From NCBI RefSeq assembly GCF_016863275.1, contig NZ_BOOO01000002.1, positions 124,001-188,000 on the forward strand: a stretch of 64,000 nt of DNA, written 5' to 3'. The DNA is from Planotetraspora mira (GTDB lineage Bacteria; Actinomycetota; Actinomycetes; Streptosporangiales; Streptosporangiaceae). A program made the position numbers and the translations under genes. Under the pieces are notes generated by a model. The model made no database searches. It was not told the DNA's origin and saw nothing but the letters and a program-made list of their open reading frames with translations. Shown here one piece after another: positions 26,532 through 34,060 of the stretch; the first letter of the stretch is position 1; every line of letters begins with the position of its first letter.

Positions 26532-27695
26532 CTACTGCCGCTGGCGGCGGGTGAACGCCGGGGTCAGCTGCACGTCGTCGTAGTAACGGTGGAACACGGG
26601 GGTGGCCGCCCCCGACAGGGGTGGCACGATCCAGGACCAGTCCGCCGGGCAGACGCGACCGCTGCGCTCCTCCTTCTCCAGATGGATCATGAAGCGCCTG
26701 GCCTCGGTGTGGTGATCGGTCACGGCGACTCCGTCCTCCTCGAAGGAGTGCAGGACGGCCAGGTTCAGTTCGACGAGGGCCTGGTCGCGCCAGAGCGTAC
26801 GGTCGTGCGACATGTCCAGGCCGAGCCGCTCGGCGACCACTCCGAGCTGGTCGTACCGGTCCGCGTCCGCAAGGTTGCGGGCGCCGATCTCGGTGCCCAT
26901 GTACCAGCCGTTGAAGGGCGCGCATGGATAGCGGATGCCGCCGATCTCCAGGCACATGTTCGAGATGACAGGTACGGCATGCCACTTCAGCCCGAGCTCG
27001 GCGAACCACCGAAACGTCGGGTGCCGGAGGGGGACTTCGAGGACGACCTCGGGGGGCAGTCCTCGCAGGGCAGGTGTGCCCTTGGCCTCGATGATGAGTG
27101 GGAGGACGTCGAACCTGGTGCCGCGCCCGCGCCAGCCCAGCCGTATGGCGGCCTCGGTAAGCTCGGCGTTCGCGGGGTCGCCGACGACCGATCCGTCGAG
27201 CTGCGTGTACCCGGCGTACCGGATGAGCTGGTCGTTCCAGATCACCGGGGCCTGCTCGCCGGGCCTGTCCGGCGCGAACACGGTGATCGTCGGCCGGATC
27301 TTGCCCTTGTTGGTGGCCACCCGGAGGTGTTCCACGGACTCCTCTGCGACGCCGTCGGCCGTGTCGACGTGCCGGCGATCTCGGACGCGGAGGGATTTCC
27401 AGTAGAGCCGGCCGATGCACTTGTTGCTGTTGCGCCACGCCACCCGAGCCCCGAAGGCGAGCTCTCCTGGCGTGTGCGTGTAGGTGCCTGTCTGGGAGAT
27501 CTCTCGGGCGATCTCGCGAAGCCTGGGCTTGACCGACCCCACGGACGGGTTCTCCGCGTGGTAGAGCCGGATGAAATCCTCAGCCTCCTCCTTGTCGATG
27601 CCCTCCTCGCATCCTGGTTCCTGTACGGCTTCCGTAACCTGCTTGGACCTGAACCATGTCAGCACGACCGCCACACACTTCGTACTCACGGACAT
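26532..27695 (-). CDS. nos: Bacterial nitric oxide synthase oxygenase
   Basis: A 387-residue haem protein matching the oxygenase half of nitric oxide synthases, which makes NO and citrulline from arginine. The haem-thiolate motif is clear in RVAWRNSNKCIGR (about residue 90), the arginine-binding Glu is in NGWYMGTEIGARN, and the C-terminal haem and pterin-side segment DWSWIVPPLSG is present. There is no reductase domain, as is normal for bacterial enzymes, so electrons must come from a separate flavoprotein. The start at 27695 (ATG) is uncertain, as no strong ribosome site precedes it and about 30 N-terminal residues are not family-like. Confidence 0.92.
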   Translation of the reverse strand: MSVSTKCVAVVLTWFRSKQVTEAVQEPGCEEGIDKEEAEDFIRLYHAENPSVGSVKPRLREIAREISQTGTYTHTPGELAFGARVAWRNSNKCIGRLYWKSLRVRDRRHVDTADGVAEESVEHLRVATNKGKIRPTITVFAPDRPGEQAPVIWNDQLIRYAGYTQLDGSVVGDPANAELTEAAIRLGWRGRGTRFDVLPLIIEAKGTPALRGLPPEVVLEVPLRHPTFRWFAELGLKWHAVPVISNMCLEIGGIRYPCAPFNGWYMGTEIGARNLADADRYDQLGVVAERLGLDMSHDRTLWRDQALVELNLAVLHSFEEDGVAVTDHHTEARRFMIHLEKEERSGRVCPADWSWIVPPLSGAATPVFHRYYDDVQLTPAFTRRQRQ

Positions 27696-28087
27696 CACGC
27701 CGGTTCCGGGGTGGCGATGACGCCCTCTGCCGCAGTGGCCCTCACCCCACTGCGCGTTTGTGGTCCGCGGCAGCCACGACCTCTCAGAAAAGGCGCAGCG
27801 CCTCACATTTTCGGCGAAGTCCCGTGATTTGTCCCCCGCATTTGGATACAAGGGGGCAATCTTCGGGAGAAACGTCCGGAGCTCCCCGTGACGCCGCCGG
27901 AGTCCGAACGGGAAACGATCAGTGCCCGTCGACGCCAGAAGGTGTCGTTCCGTGAAGGGCTGACCGGGTACGTCGCAGCTCAGGGACCGTCTAGCCATGT
28001 CCGGCCGATCATGCTCCTGCGTCGCCGGCGGAGGATGGCATCGCCGACGTGTCGGCAGCCCCAGGAGAGCTCGAACTCTCGGAGGGG
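27696..28087. other. Gene-free stretch upstream of nos
   Basis: About 390 bases between the SnoaL-like gene stop and nos, both on the - strand. I see no gene. It should hold the nos promoter. Near 28060-28095 there is an inverted GAGAG/CTCTC around a TCGAA core followed by GGGGCTACACGGG, faintly like parts of a tRNA read backwards. Confidence 0.35.
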
Positions 28088-28531
28088 CTACACGGGGGCC
28101 GGCTCGTCCCTTGACAGGTGCAAGCCGAGCTGTGTGTACAGCTCCAATTGGTCGAAGTACTCCCGGTGCGTGACGATCTTTCCGTTCTCGACGAACGAGG
28201 CGCAGGTGCCGCGCAGAGTGATGCGGCGGCCTGTCGCTTCCAGTTCCTGACCGTCGGGCAGCAGAACCGGTCCGGTGTGCGTGCCGGTCCCCGTCCATTC
28301 GACCATCATGGGGTTGTCGGTATCGGTGGCCTCGAACCACACCGCCAGGTGGAGGTCAGGGAATCCCTTGAAGAATTGCTCAAAGAACCACGCGATCTGT
28401 TCGTGTCCCTCCGCCACTCCGACGGGAGAGACGAAGACGGCATCCTCGGTGAAGAAATCGAGCATCCGACGCACGTCGTGGTCGTTGATAGCGTCGGCCA
28501 GCCCGCGCTTGATTTCCCACTTCTCGACCAT
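28088..28531 (-). CDS. SnoaL-like (NTF2-fold) protein
   Basis: A 147-residue single-domain protein of the SnoaL/polyketide-cyclase-like group. The pattern of an N-terminal helix (INDHDVRRMLDFFTEDAVF), WFFEQFFKGFPDLHL, GTHTGP and a late GKIVTHREYFDQ is characteristic. Two ATGs are possible; 28531 has GGAGG at a 9-base spacing while 28537 is too close. Members include cyclases and isomerases as well as non-enzymatic small-ligand binders, so the activity is open. A similar fold is fused to the hydrolase at 31383-32696. Confidence 0.83.
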   Translation of the reverse strand: MVEKWEIKRGLADAINDHDVRRMLDFFTEDAVFVSPVGVAEGHEQIAWFFEQFFKGFPDLHLAVWFEATDTDNPMMVEWTGTGTHTGPVLLPDGQELEATGRRITLRGTCASFVENGKIVTHREYFDQLELYTQLGLHLSRDEPAPV

Positions 28532-28760
28532 GGCCATGCCCCTCCGTGGTCGGGATATCAACCCATATATGACACTACCCACGGGTAGGCCGACCATGGA
28601 CCACGAGGCCGTCGCGGGCACGCCAGGGAATGCCTGGCAACATCCCCGCCGGGGCAAATCCGTGTAGACCCTCCCACACGTGTGCTGCGTGGCCTGCGAG
28701 TGATCACGAGAAGGCGGGATTCGGAACCGCTGGAAGGTACGGGAGCCACGACGCTCCTTC

Positions 28761-28933
28761 GTCTCGATCCTGAGTGACGGAGACGTCTCGGTGGAAACGC
28801 ATCGTCGATCTTGTCGGGCACTCGACACCCGACACCACGCGAACCGTCTATCGGCACCAGATCAGGCCCGTGATCGCCCACGGGGGCCGAGACCATGGAC
28901 GCTGTCTTCGGCAACGGAGCCCCAGTCGGGTAG
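28761..28933 (+). pseudogene. Integrase 3'-end remnant, copy 1 (frameshifted)
   Basis: Matches the C-terminal tail of a tyrosine recombinase seen at 33216-33386, but with two extra single bases that disrupt the frame. In the undamaged copy this encodes LVGHPTPDTTRTVYRHQ, containing the late His and the Tyr nucleophile of the family. Confidence 0.75.
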
Positions 28934-29034
28934 TCACTCCCGAAACGACTCAGGCCCCCTTCCTGGATCAAGGAAAGGGGCCCGAGCTGAATGTTCCTCA
29001 GTTCTACTGAAGCTCCCGCAAAAGGACACGAATC
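28931..29034. repeat. Island repeat 1: integrase stop, terminator and degenerate tRNA 3' end
   Basis: A 104-base unit with counterparts of the same length at 31109-31212 and 33384-33487. It includes the hairpin GGCCCCCTTCCT/AGGAAAGGGGCC and ends in a copy of the tRNA-Asn 3' end with several substitutions, so it would no longer serve as an exact attachment core. Confidence 0.8.
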
Positions 29035-29270
29035 AGACTCTCTCCGTGTCGATCAGTACACGCTGATCCGGATGCGAGGTCAGGCTGGTCAACTGGGTCC
29101 AGACCCGTTCACACTGGTTCACCGCGTGTGGCTCTCGACTTGAGTCGCTCCGGCTTCGATGGAGGCTCGGCCCTTGGTGTAGTAGTTGGTGTATCGAGAA
29201 CGCTTGGGACCTGACCAGCCGGACTACCCTTGACGCAGGTCAAGTCACGTCTTGGCCTGCGGGCCGGGCG

Positions 29271-29460
29271 TTCTCCTGGCACTCCGGCAAGGCGCACGAG
29301 CACGCCGGCAACGTCCAGGCCCCGTCCGCCCCGAACGGCCTGCCCACACTGGCCGACAGCGGTTACGACGGCGCCGGAGTCTGCGTCCTCAATCCGATCA
29401 AAACCCCCGCCGACGGACAGACTCTCAGCACCGACAACCGCACCTACAACCGGCCATCAG
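29271..29460 (+). pseudogene. Decayed IS5-like DDE transposase fragment
   Basis: An in-frame stretch encodes SGKAHEHAGNVQ, then after an apparent internal loss LPTLADSGYDGAGV and a later NRTYNRP, matching the pattern of actinobacterial IS5-type transposases (GK-H-x-NVQ, LADKGYxGAG, NR near the end). Start and both ends are missing, and its 3' part runs into the end of the PAS gene on the other strand. No terminal repeats were recognised. Confidence 0.65.
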
Positions 29461-29923
29461 GCAGCATTTCTCTCTCGAAGGAATCGCGTCCCGACGTGTC
29501 GAACCGCGCGCAAAGTTCCTGTACCTCGTCCTTGAGAAGTACGATCTGGGACAAGCCGACAAATTCGCCTTCGATCCGGATCGGTGAGACCGTGACCAGG
29601 ATTGTCGTCTTCCCATAGGGCCTGGCGACGTAGCGCACCGGCTCAACGCGGCCGTCTTCGAACAGCTTGAGCATGGCGTCGAAACGGGGATTGGTCACCG
29701 CTCGGCGATGCCGCCTCCGGACGTCGTCGTCGATGTATTCGGGCATCCGGTCGAGATGCTCCGATGCCCACTTGTTGTAATACATCACCGTTCCGTGGCG
29801 GTCCACGATGGTGACTCCGACTCCGGCCTGCTCGACAAGCCGGTCCGCCCACTCGTCTAGACCCCAGTCCGTGGCGATGCGTTTCTCGGCGACTTCGGCT
29901 AGCTCGGCCCGAGATGTCGTCAT
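29444..29923 (-). CDS. PAS-domain protein
   Basis: A 159-residue protein with one PAS domain (about 30-150; GVGVTIVDRHGTVMYYNKWA is the start of the fold, followed by RYVARPYGKTTILVTVSPI). No kinase, helix-turn-helix or cyclase output domain is present. ATG at 29923 has GGAGG six bases upstream. It is divergent from the LysR gene, which begins 175 bases away, so the two may form a sensor-regulator pair. The last residues overlap the transposase remnant on the other strand, which may have replaced the original 3' end. Confidence 0.8.
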   Translation of the reverse strand: MTTSRAELAEVAEKRIATDWGLDEWADRLVEQAGVGVTIVDRHGTVMYYNKWASEHLDRMPEYIDDDVRRRHRRAVTNPRFDAMLKLFEDGRVEPVRYVARPYGKTTILVTVSPIRIEGEFVGLSQIVLLKDEVQELCARFDTSGRDSFEREMLPDGRL

Positions 29924-30097
29924 TGGTGCCTCCGGGAAGGATTGGCTGGATACCCGTCGTACTCGACAGACGGTGTCTGGTGTCCTGTATTCAGCTTGGA
30001 CGTCTGACATCGAGTTCACAATGAGTCTTTTTGTGAGTAAGCCTTCGGCTGAGTCGAAGGCTTCTCGGATGGGCCGGTGCGGGTAGCGTCTTGACCC

Positions 30098-30982
30098 ATG
30101 ACGTACGACCTGACCGATCTTCAGCTGTTCCTGCAGGTGGTCGACCAGGGCAGCATCACCCAGGGGGCGGATCGGTCACACCTGTCGCTGGCCTCGGCCA
30201 GTGCAAGGATCAAGGCGATGGAGAAGGCTCTGGGGGCGCCGCTGTTGATCCGGCATCGCCGTGGCGTTGTGCCATCACCGGCAGGATGGCTGCTGGTGGC
30301 CCATGCCCGTGAAGTCGTTGGGCAGATCGCCCGAATGCGTTCAGATTTGGCCCGGTATTCCGACGGCCTGCGGTCCACTTTAGTGATCTTGGCCAACACT
30401 TCGGCAACCGAAACGCTCGTGCCGTCGATGATGGTCGACTTCATGGCCGGCAACCCCGACATCGACCTGGAGTTGGAGGAACGGCCAAGCCATGAGATCG
30501 TCGCCGCCGTCACCGACGGCCGGGTGGAACTGGGGATCATCGCCGACACCGTGGACTCGGGCCGGCTGGAACGCGCGGTACTGCGTCCCGACCCGCTGGT
30601 TGTCATCGTGCGGCCAGGCCATGCTCTGGCCGGGCGTGCTGATGTCGCGTTCAGCGAGTGCCTCGGCCACCCATTCGTCGGCTTCACCGAGGGGAACCCG
30701 TTGCAGGAGCATCTGAGCGGGCAGACCCAGCCGCTCGGGCTCCGGCCTCGCTACCGAGCGCGTCTGCCGACCACGGAGGCGATCTGCAGTGCGGTGGCGG
30801 CTGGGGTCGGCATCGCCGTCGTTCCCGCGGTTGCGGCCGCCCGTTGGCAGCGTGCCTACGACCTGCGGGCCGTGGGCCTGACGAATTCCTGGGCGAAACG
30901 CAATCTGCTGCTGTGCAGCCGAGGCTGGTCCGGGCTCTCCGAAGCCGCAGCAGCGCTCGCCGCACACCTCAAAACGCCGTGA
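30098..30982 (+). CDS. LysR-family transcriptional regulator
   Basis: A 294-residue regulator. The N-terminal winged helix (LQLFLQVVDQGSITQGADR through ARIKAMEKALGAPLL, about 7-50) is standard, and the rest is a periplasmic-binding-like effector domain (ILANTSATETLVPSMMVDF, GIIADTV, VAAGVGIAVVPA). It is divergent from the PAS gene in cargo unit A of the island, so that intergenic region is its most likely target. Confidence 0.9.
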   Translation: MTYDLTDLQLFLQVVDQGSITQGADRSHLSLASASARIKAMEKALGAPLLIRHRRGVVPSPAGWLLVAHAREVVGQIARMRSDLARYSDGLRSTLVILANTSATETLVPSMMVDFMAGNPDIDLELEERPSHEIVAAVTDGRVELGIIADTVDSGRLERAVLRPDPLVVIVRPGHALAGRADVAFSECLGHPFVGFTEGNPLQEHLSGQTQPLGLRPRYRARLPTTEAICSAVAAGVGIAVVPAVAAARWQRAYDLRAVGLTNSWAKRNLLLCSRGWSGLSEAAAALAAHLKTP

Positions 30983-31072
30983 TCGCGTTCACGCTCGACA
31001 GTCTCGTGATCACTCGCGACGACGGAACCCTGTTTGATCTCATGCGTGTGCTGCATGGCCTGCGAGTGATCA

Positions 31073-31111
31073 ATGGACGCTGCCTTCGGCAACGGTGACC
31101 AAGACCGGTAG
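31073..31111 (+). pseudogene. Integrase 3'-end remnant, copy 2 (only the last codons)
   Basis: ATGGACGCTG to the TAG stop matches the last 13 or so codons of copy 3. Upstream it is joined directly to GTGTGCTGC...GCGAGTGATCA, sequence that lies before the remnant in copy 1, so most of the tail was deleted. Confidence 0.65.
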
Positions 31112-31212
31112 TCGCTCCCGAAACGACTCAGGCCCCCTTCCTGGATCGAGGAAAGGGGCCCGAGCTGGATGTTCCTCAGTTCTACTGAAGCTCCCGCGAT
31201 AGGACTCGAACC
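31109..31212. repeat. Island repeat 2: integrase stop, terminator and intact tRNA 3' end
   Basis: Same length as copy 3 (104 bases). Its last 22 bases (31191-31212) are identical to the tRNA-Asn 3' end at 33466-33487, exactly what is expected of an attachment core left by tRNA-site integration. Confidence 0.85.
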
Positions 31213-31382
31213 AGCTGCCCGCCGTTTGGATCAGTTCACGCCGGTCCGGACGCGATGTCGGCCCAGCCACCCGAGCCCAGATCCGTTAAGGAGCGGCCAT
31301 CCGTAGCGGTTGTCCCGCAGGTTGTCCCTCAGTCCCGCGAGTCTGCGCTTCAGCAGGTCGCCACTTGTAGCGCCCAGCGCGC

Positions 31383-32696
31383 TCACGGGAGCACATCCGT
31401 GCGCAGGCGGGTCTGGACGAACTTCTCTATCCGCCAGGAGCCATCGACCTTGGCGAACTCGCCGTGATAATGGCCGTAGCCGCGCACCTTGAGGGTGCTG
31501 CCGTCGATCCAGTCCTCCATGTTGATGGTCGAGGACGCAGCCACCGGCGAGTGGACCTCGGTAGTGAAGGAGAACAGGTGGTGGATCGCGGTGGCGTCGC
31601 CGACGCTGGTGGTGATGACGTCCTCGATCTCCTTCGGGCCGGTCATCTGCATAACCTGGACGCCTTGCGGGTCATAGATCGTGAAGGTCGCCTCCGGTGC
31701 GAACAGCCGCGCGAGCTGGTCGAACTGTTTGTGGTCGGCGTAGTAGGCGTACCGGGCCATGAACTGGCGGATCTCGTCGACGATGACCAGCCGCTCAGTA
31801 TCGGACACCGCGAAGAATCGGCGGAATCGCTCGGCGGTGGCCTGCGGGTTGTCGAACGCGTACGCGTGGGAAGCCTGCGCAATGACATCGGTTTCGATGT
31901 TCTCGGCGACCTGCCGGGCGCCGGCCAGCAGCTGGCCGCGATAGTAGCCGTGGTCGCCGTTGAGCACCAGGACCGGCATCGGGAGCCGGGTCGTGAACTC
32001 GGCCCGGTTGGCCTTGCCGTCCTCGATCATGGCGCCGTAGTGCTGGAAGCCGCCGCGGATGCCGTTCGGGCCGGTGAAATGCGGCAGATAGTGGGCGACG
32101 CCGTATTCCTCGGCGTCCGGCCGCACCGAGGTCAGCCGGTAGAACGGTGTGAGGTATTCGGTTTCCTTGCCCTGGGTGAGGAACGTGGCCAGGTCGACCT
32201 GGCCGCTGAACCCGAAGGCGTAGGTACCGCCCTCGACGGAAGGGTTCATCATCTCTTCAAGGCCGAAGCCGGGGATCAGCGTCTCGGAGAGCACCAGCCG
32301 GCGGACCTCGTCAGGGTGCCGTGACGCGTACGCGTAGACCACCATGCCGCCCACGTCCATGCCGACCAGGTTGATCGGTCCGAGACCCAGCCCGAGCACG
32401 ATCTGCCGGATGTCCTCGGCGACGTTGGTCTTGGCGAAGGTGTCGCTCTCGGCTGGGTCGGAATCGCCCATGCCGCGCAGGTCGGGGGCTAGCACGGTGT
32501 AGCCCTGGGCCGCCAGCATCGGCATCAGCTCACGCCATACCGCCCAGGTGAACGGGAAGCCATGTACCAGCACGACCGCCGGGCCGGCGCCGCCGATCAC
32601 GTAGTGGATGCGGGTGCCGTTCCCTTCGGCGTAGCGGTGATGGAAGCCGGGCAGGCCGTCTACCGCAGTTCCCGGTTCGGGATGAATCACAGTCAT
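31383..32696 (-). CDS. Alpha/beta hydrolase fused to a SnoaL-like domain
   Basis: A 437-residue fusion. Residues about 1-300 are an epoxide-hydrolase/haloalkane-dehalogenase-like alpha/beta hydrolase: VLVHGFPFTWAVW gives the HGFP oxyanion motif, and the nucleophile elbow reads GMDVGG, with Asp where esterases have Ser. QASHAYAFDNP gives the likely catalytic His. Residues about 310-437 are a second, SnoaL/NTF2-like domain (EIRQFMARYAYYADHKQFDQLARLF). ATG 32696 follows AAGGAGG. It is divergent from a MerR gene with a perfect MerR-type operator between them. Confidence 0.87.
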   Translation of the reverse strand: MTVIHPEPGTAVDGLPGFHHRYAEGNGTRIHYVIGGAGPAVVLVHGFPFTWAVWRELMPMLAAQGYTVLAPDLRGMGDSDPAESDTFAKTNVAEDIRQIVLGLGLGPINLVGMDVGGMVVYAYASRHPDEVRRLVLSETLIPGFGLEEMMNPSVEGGTYAFGFSGQVDLATFLTQGKETEYLTPFYRLTSVRPDAEEYGVAHYLPHFTGPNGIRGGFQHYGAMIEDGKANRAEFTTRLPMPVLVLNGDHGYYRGQLLAGARQVAENIETDVIAQASHAYAFDNPQATAERFRRFFAVSDTERLVIVDEIRQFMARYAYYADHKQFDQLARLFAPEATFTIYDPQGVQVMQMTGPKEIEDVITTSVGDATAIHHLFSFTTEVHSPVAASSTINMEDWIDGSTLKVRGYGHYHGEFAKVDGSWRIEKFVQTRLRTDVLP

Positions 32697-32732
32697 CGGA
32701 GCCTCCTTGATTGTCGGTCGGCTCAAACGTAA

Positions 32733-32754
32733 ACCTTGGAGTATGCTCCAAGGT
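32733..32754. promoter_or_regulatory. MerR-type operator
   Basis: ACCTTGGAG-N4-CTCCAAGGT is a perfect inverted repeat of the size and form bound by MerR-family activators. It lies between the divergent hydrolase-fusion and MerR starts (37 and 57 bases from them). Confidence 0.85.
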
Positions 32755-32810
32755 CCAGAGTGATCCGCGCCTCACTCCACTCCGCTCGGATCGACAGGGA
32801 GGCTCAGCGC

Positions 32811-33197
32811 ATGTTGATCGGCGAATTCGCTAAACGCGTCGGCGTCAGCACCGACACGATCCGCTTCTACGGGAAGGTGGGCTTCTTCTCCAGCAGCCGC
32901 AGCGAGAACGGCTATCGGCATTACACCGAGAAGGACATCGAAACGGCCGACCTCATCGCCTCCGGGAAATCGATAGGTTTCTCCCTGCGCGAGATCCTGG
33001 CCTTCTCCCAGGAGATGACCGAAGGCGTGCTAGATCACGCGCGAGCACAAGAGAGCCTGCAGTCGAAGATCAACCTCATCGACGAGCGGATCGCATCACT
33101 GAACCGAGTCCGGAAGCTGGCGCAGCAGCAACTCGACTATTGCCGGGCGGTGGAGGCGCAAGAGCTCTCTGTGAGAGACGCCACTCTGGGCAGATGA
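32811..33197 (+). CDS. MerR-family transcriptional regulator
   Basis: A 128-residue regulator. Residues 1-70 are the MerR winged helix (MLIGEFAKRVGVSTDTIRFYG, then NGYRHY), followed by a dimerisation helix (about 80-120). There is only one Cys near the C-terminus, so a metal-binding loop of the CueR type is unlikely and an organic signal is more plausible. ATG 32811 follows GGGAGG. It probably controls the divergent hydrolase fusion through the operator at 32733-32754. Confidence 0.92.
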   Translation: MLIGEFAKRVGVSTDTIRFYGKVGFFSSSRSENGYRHYTEKDIETADLIASGKSIGFSLREILAFSQEMTEGVLDHARAQESLQSKINLIDERIASLNRVRKLAQQQLDYCRAVEAQELSVRDATLGR

Positions 33198-33215
33198 CGA
33201 AGTCCATACTCCTTC

Positions 33216-33386
33216 GTCTCGATCTTGAGTGACGGGGATGTCTCGGTGGAACGCATCGTCGATCTTGTCGGGCACCCGACACCCGACACCACGCGAACCG
33301 TCTATCGACACCAGATCAGGCCCGTGAGCGCCCATGGGGCCGAGACCATGGACGCTGTCTCCGGCGACGGAGACCAAGTCGGGTAG
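33216..33386 (+). pseudogene. Integrase 3'-end remnant, copy 3 (frame intact)
   Basis: An uninterrupted 56-codon frame ending in TAG encodes the tail of a tyrosine recombinase: SILSDGDVSVERIVDLVGH then TTRTVYRHQIRPV. The His of LVGH and the Tyr of VYRH fit the last two catalytic residues. The first 300 or so residues are missing, and the preceding sequence is the end of the MerR gene. The tail points towards the tRNA, as expected for an element integrated at the tRNA 3' end. Confidence 0.8.
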
Positions 33387-33487
33387 TCACTCCCGAAACG
33401 ACTCAGGCCCCCTTCCTGGATCAAGGAAAGGGGCCCGAGCTGAATGTTCCTCAGTTCTACTGAAGCTCCCGCGATAGGACTCGAACC
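33384..33487. repeat. Island repeat 3: integrase stop, terminator and tRNA-Asn 3' end
   Basis: The copy that contains the functional tRNA 3' end. The hairpin GGCCCCCTTCCT/AGGAAAGGGGCC (about 33408-33437) lies 29 bases beyond the tRNA end and may terminate the tRNA transcript as well as the old integrase transcript. Confidence 0.85.
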
Positions 33488-33538
33488 TATAACCTGCCGG
33501 TTAACAGCCGGCTGCTCTGCCGATTGAGCTACACGGGA
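33466..33538 (-). tRNA. tRNA-Asn (anticodon GTT)
   Basis: On the - strand, a 73-base tRNA starts TCCCGTGTAGCTCAATCGG. The acceptor stem pairs TCCCGTG with CGCGGGA (one G-T pair), the anticodon loop is CTGTTAA giving GTT, and the T arm contains GGTTCGAGTCC. CCA is not encoded. Its 3' end is the target of the neighbouring island. Confidence 0.97.
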
Positions 33539-33693
33539 TTGCGGTGACACCGCCTGATCGGGCCTTGCGGTCCATCTTGCGGCGCGGAACTAGATTAGCG
33601 CACTCCTGGGGGAGTCTGTCACGTCCATTCCGCTTGGATAGATGCAGGCCTCCGGGGTAGAAGGGGCGGAGAGCACGAGCGCGGAGGTGGAAG

Positions 33694-33993
33694 ATGCGGT
33701 ACAAGGCGATGTTCGCCGCCGGGCTGGCCATCGGTTACGTCCTGGGAACCCGAGCCGGGCGTGAGCGCTACGAGCAGATCAAGCGGGCCGCACAGCGAGT
33801 GGCGGACAGCCCCAGTGTCCAGGAGGCGGCGGGACTGGTCGGCGCTCAGGCTTCCAAGGTGGCGGGCAAGGCGAAGGATCTGGCCGGCGACAAGTTCGGC
33901 GGCAAGTTCCTGAAGAGGCAGGACGCCTGGGAGGACGAGAGGGTGGGCGTGGCGACCGGCTGGCCGCACACCGACCCCGACCGGATCACCTGA
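33694..33993 (+). CDS. YtxH-like small membrane-associated protein
   Basis: A 99-residue protein. The first 20 residues form a glycine-containing hydrophobic segment (FAAGLAIGYVLGTRAGRERY) typical of YtxH proteins, followed by an Ala/Lys-rich amphipathic helix. GGAGG precedes the ATG. YtxH proteins are linked to stress responses, but the role here is unknown. Confidence 0.8.
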   Translation: MRYKAMFAAGLAIGYVLGTRAGRERYEQIKRAAQRVADSPSVQEAAGLVGAQASKVAGKAKDLAGDKFGGKFLKRQDAWEDERVGVATGWPHTDPDRIT

Positions 33994-34013
33994 GCGACCC
34001 GCACAGCACCACG

Positions 34014-34037
34014 AGCCCCTGGCCCAGGCCGGGGGCT
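34014..34037. terminator. Terminator hairpin between convergent genes
   Basis: AGCCCCTGGCC and GGCCGGGGGCT pair over 11 bases with one T-G pair and a two-base gap, between the YtxH-like stop and the stop of the next - strand gene. Confidence 0.6.
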
Positions 34038-34060
34038 TCCGCTCCTCCAGACCCGCGTTC

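Larger units (their letters stand above)
28532..29270. other. Stretch without intact genes: left part of the tRNA-Asn island
   Basis: It holds the promoter of the SnoaL-like gene, the most decayed of three integrase 3'-end remnants (28761-28933), a terminator hairpin and an altered tRNA 3'-end copy (to 29034). A stretch at 28680-28706 (GTGTGCTGC, then TGGCCTGCGAGTGATCA) reappears at 31047-31073. Confidence 0.6.
30983..31382. other. Stretch without genes: junction between island units A and B
   Basis: It holds integrase remnant copy 2, its terminator and tRNA 3'-end copy (31109-31212), and about 170 bases to the next gene. The sequence right after the tRNA-like end (31217-31290) resembles the corresponding stretch after copy 1 (29038-29110), so both junctions came from related elements. 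Confidence 0.6.

Noticed and set aside
28055-28096. tRNA-like fragment as a fourth island scar
   Set aside because: Only short matches (TCGAAC and GCTACACGGG), the T loop would be one base short, and no integrase tail or terminator accompanies it.
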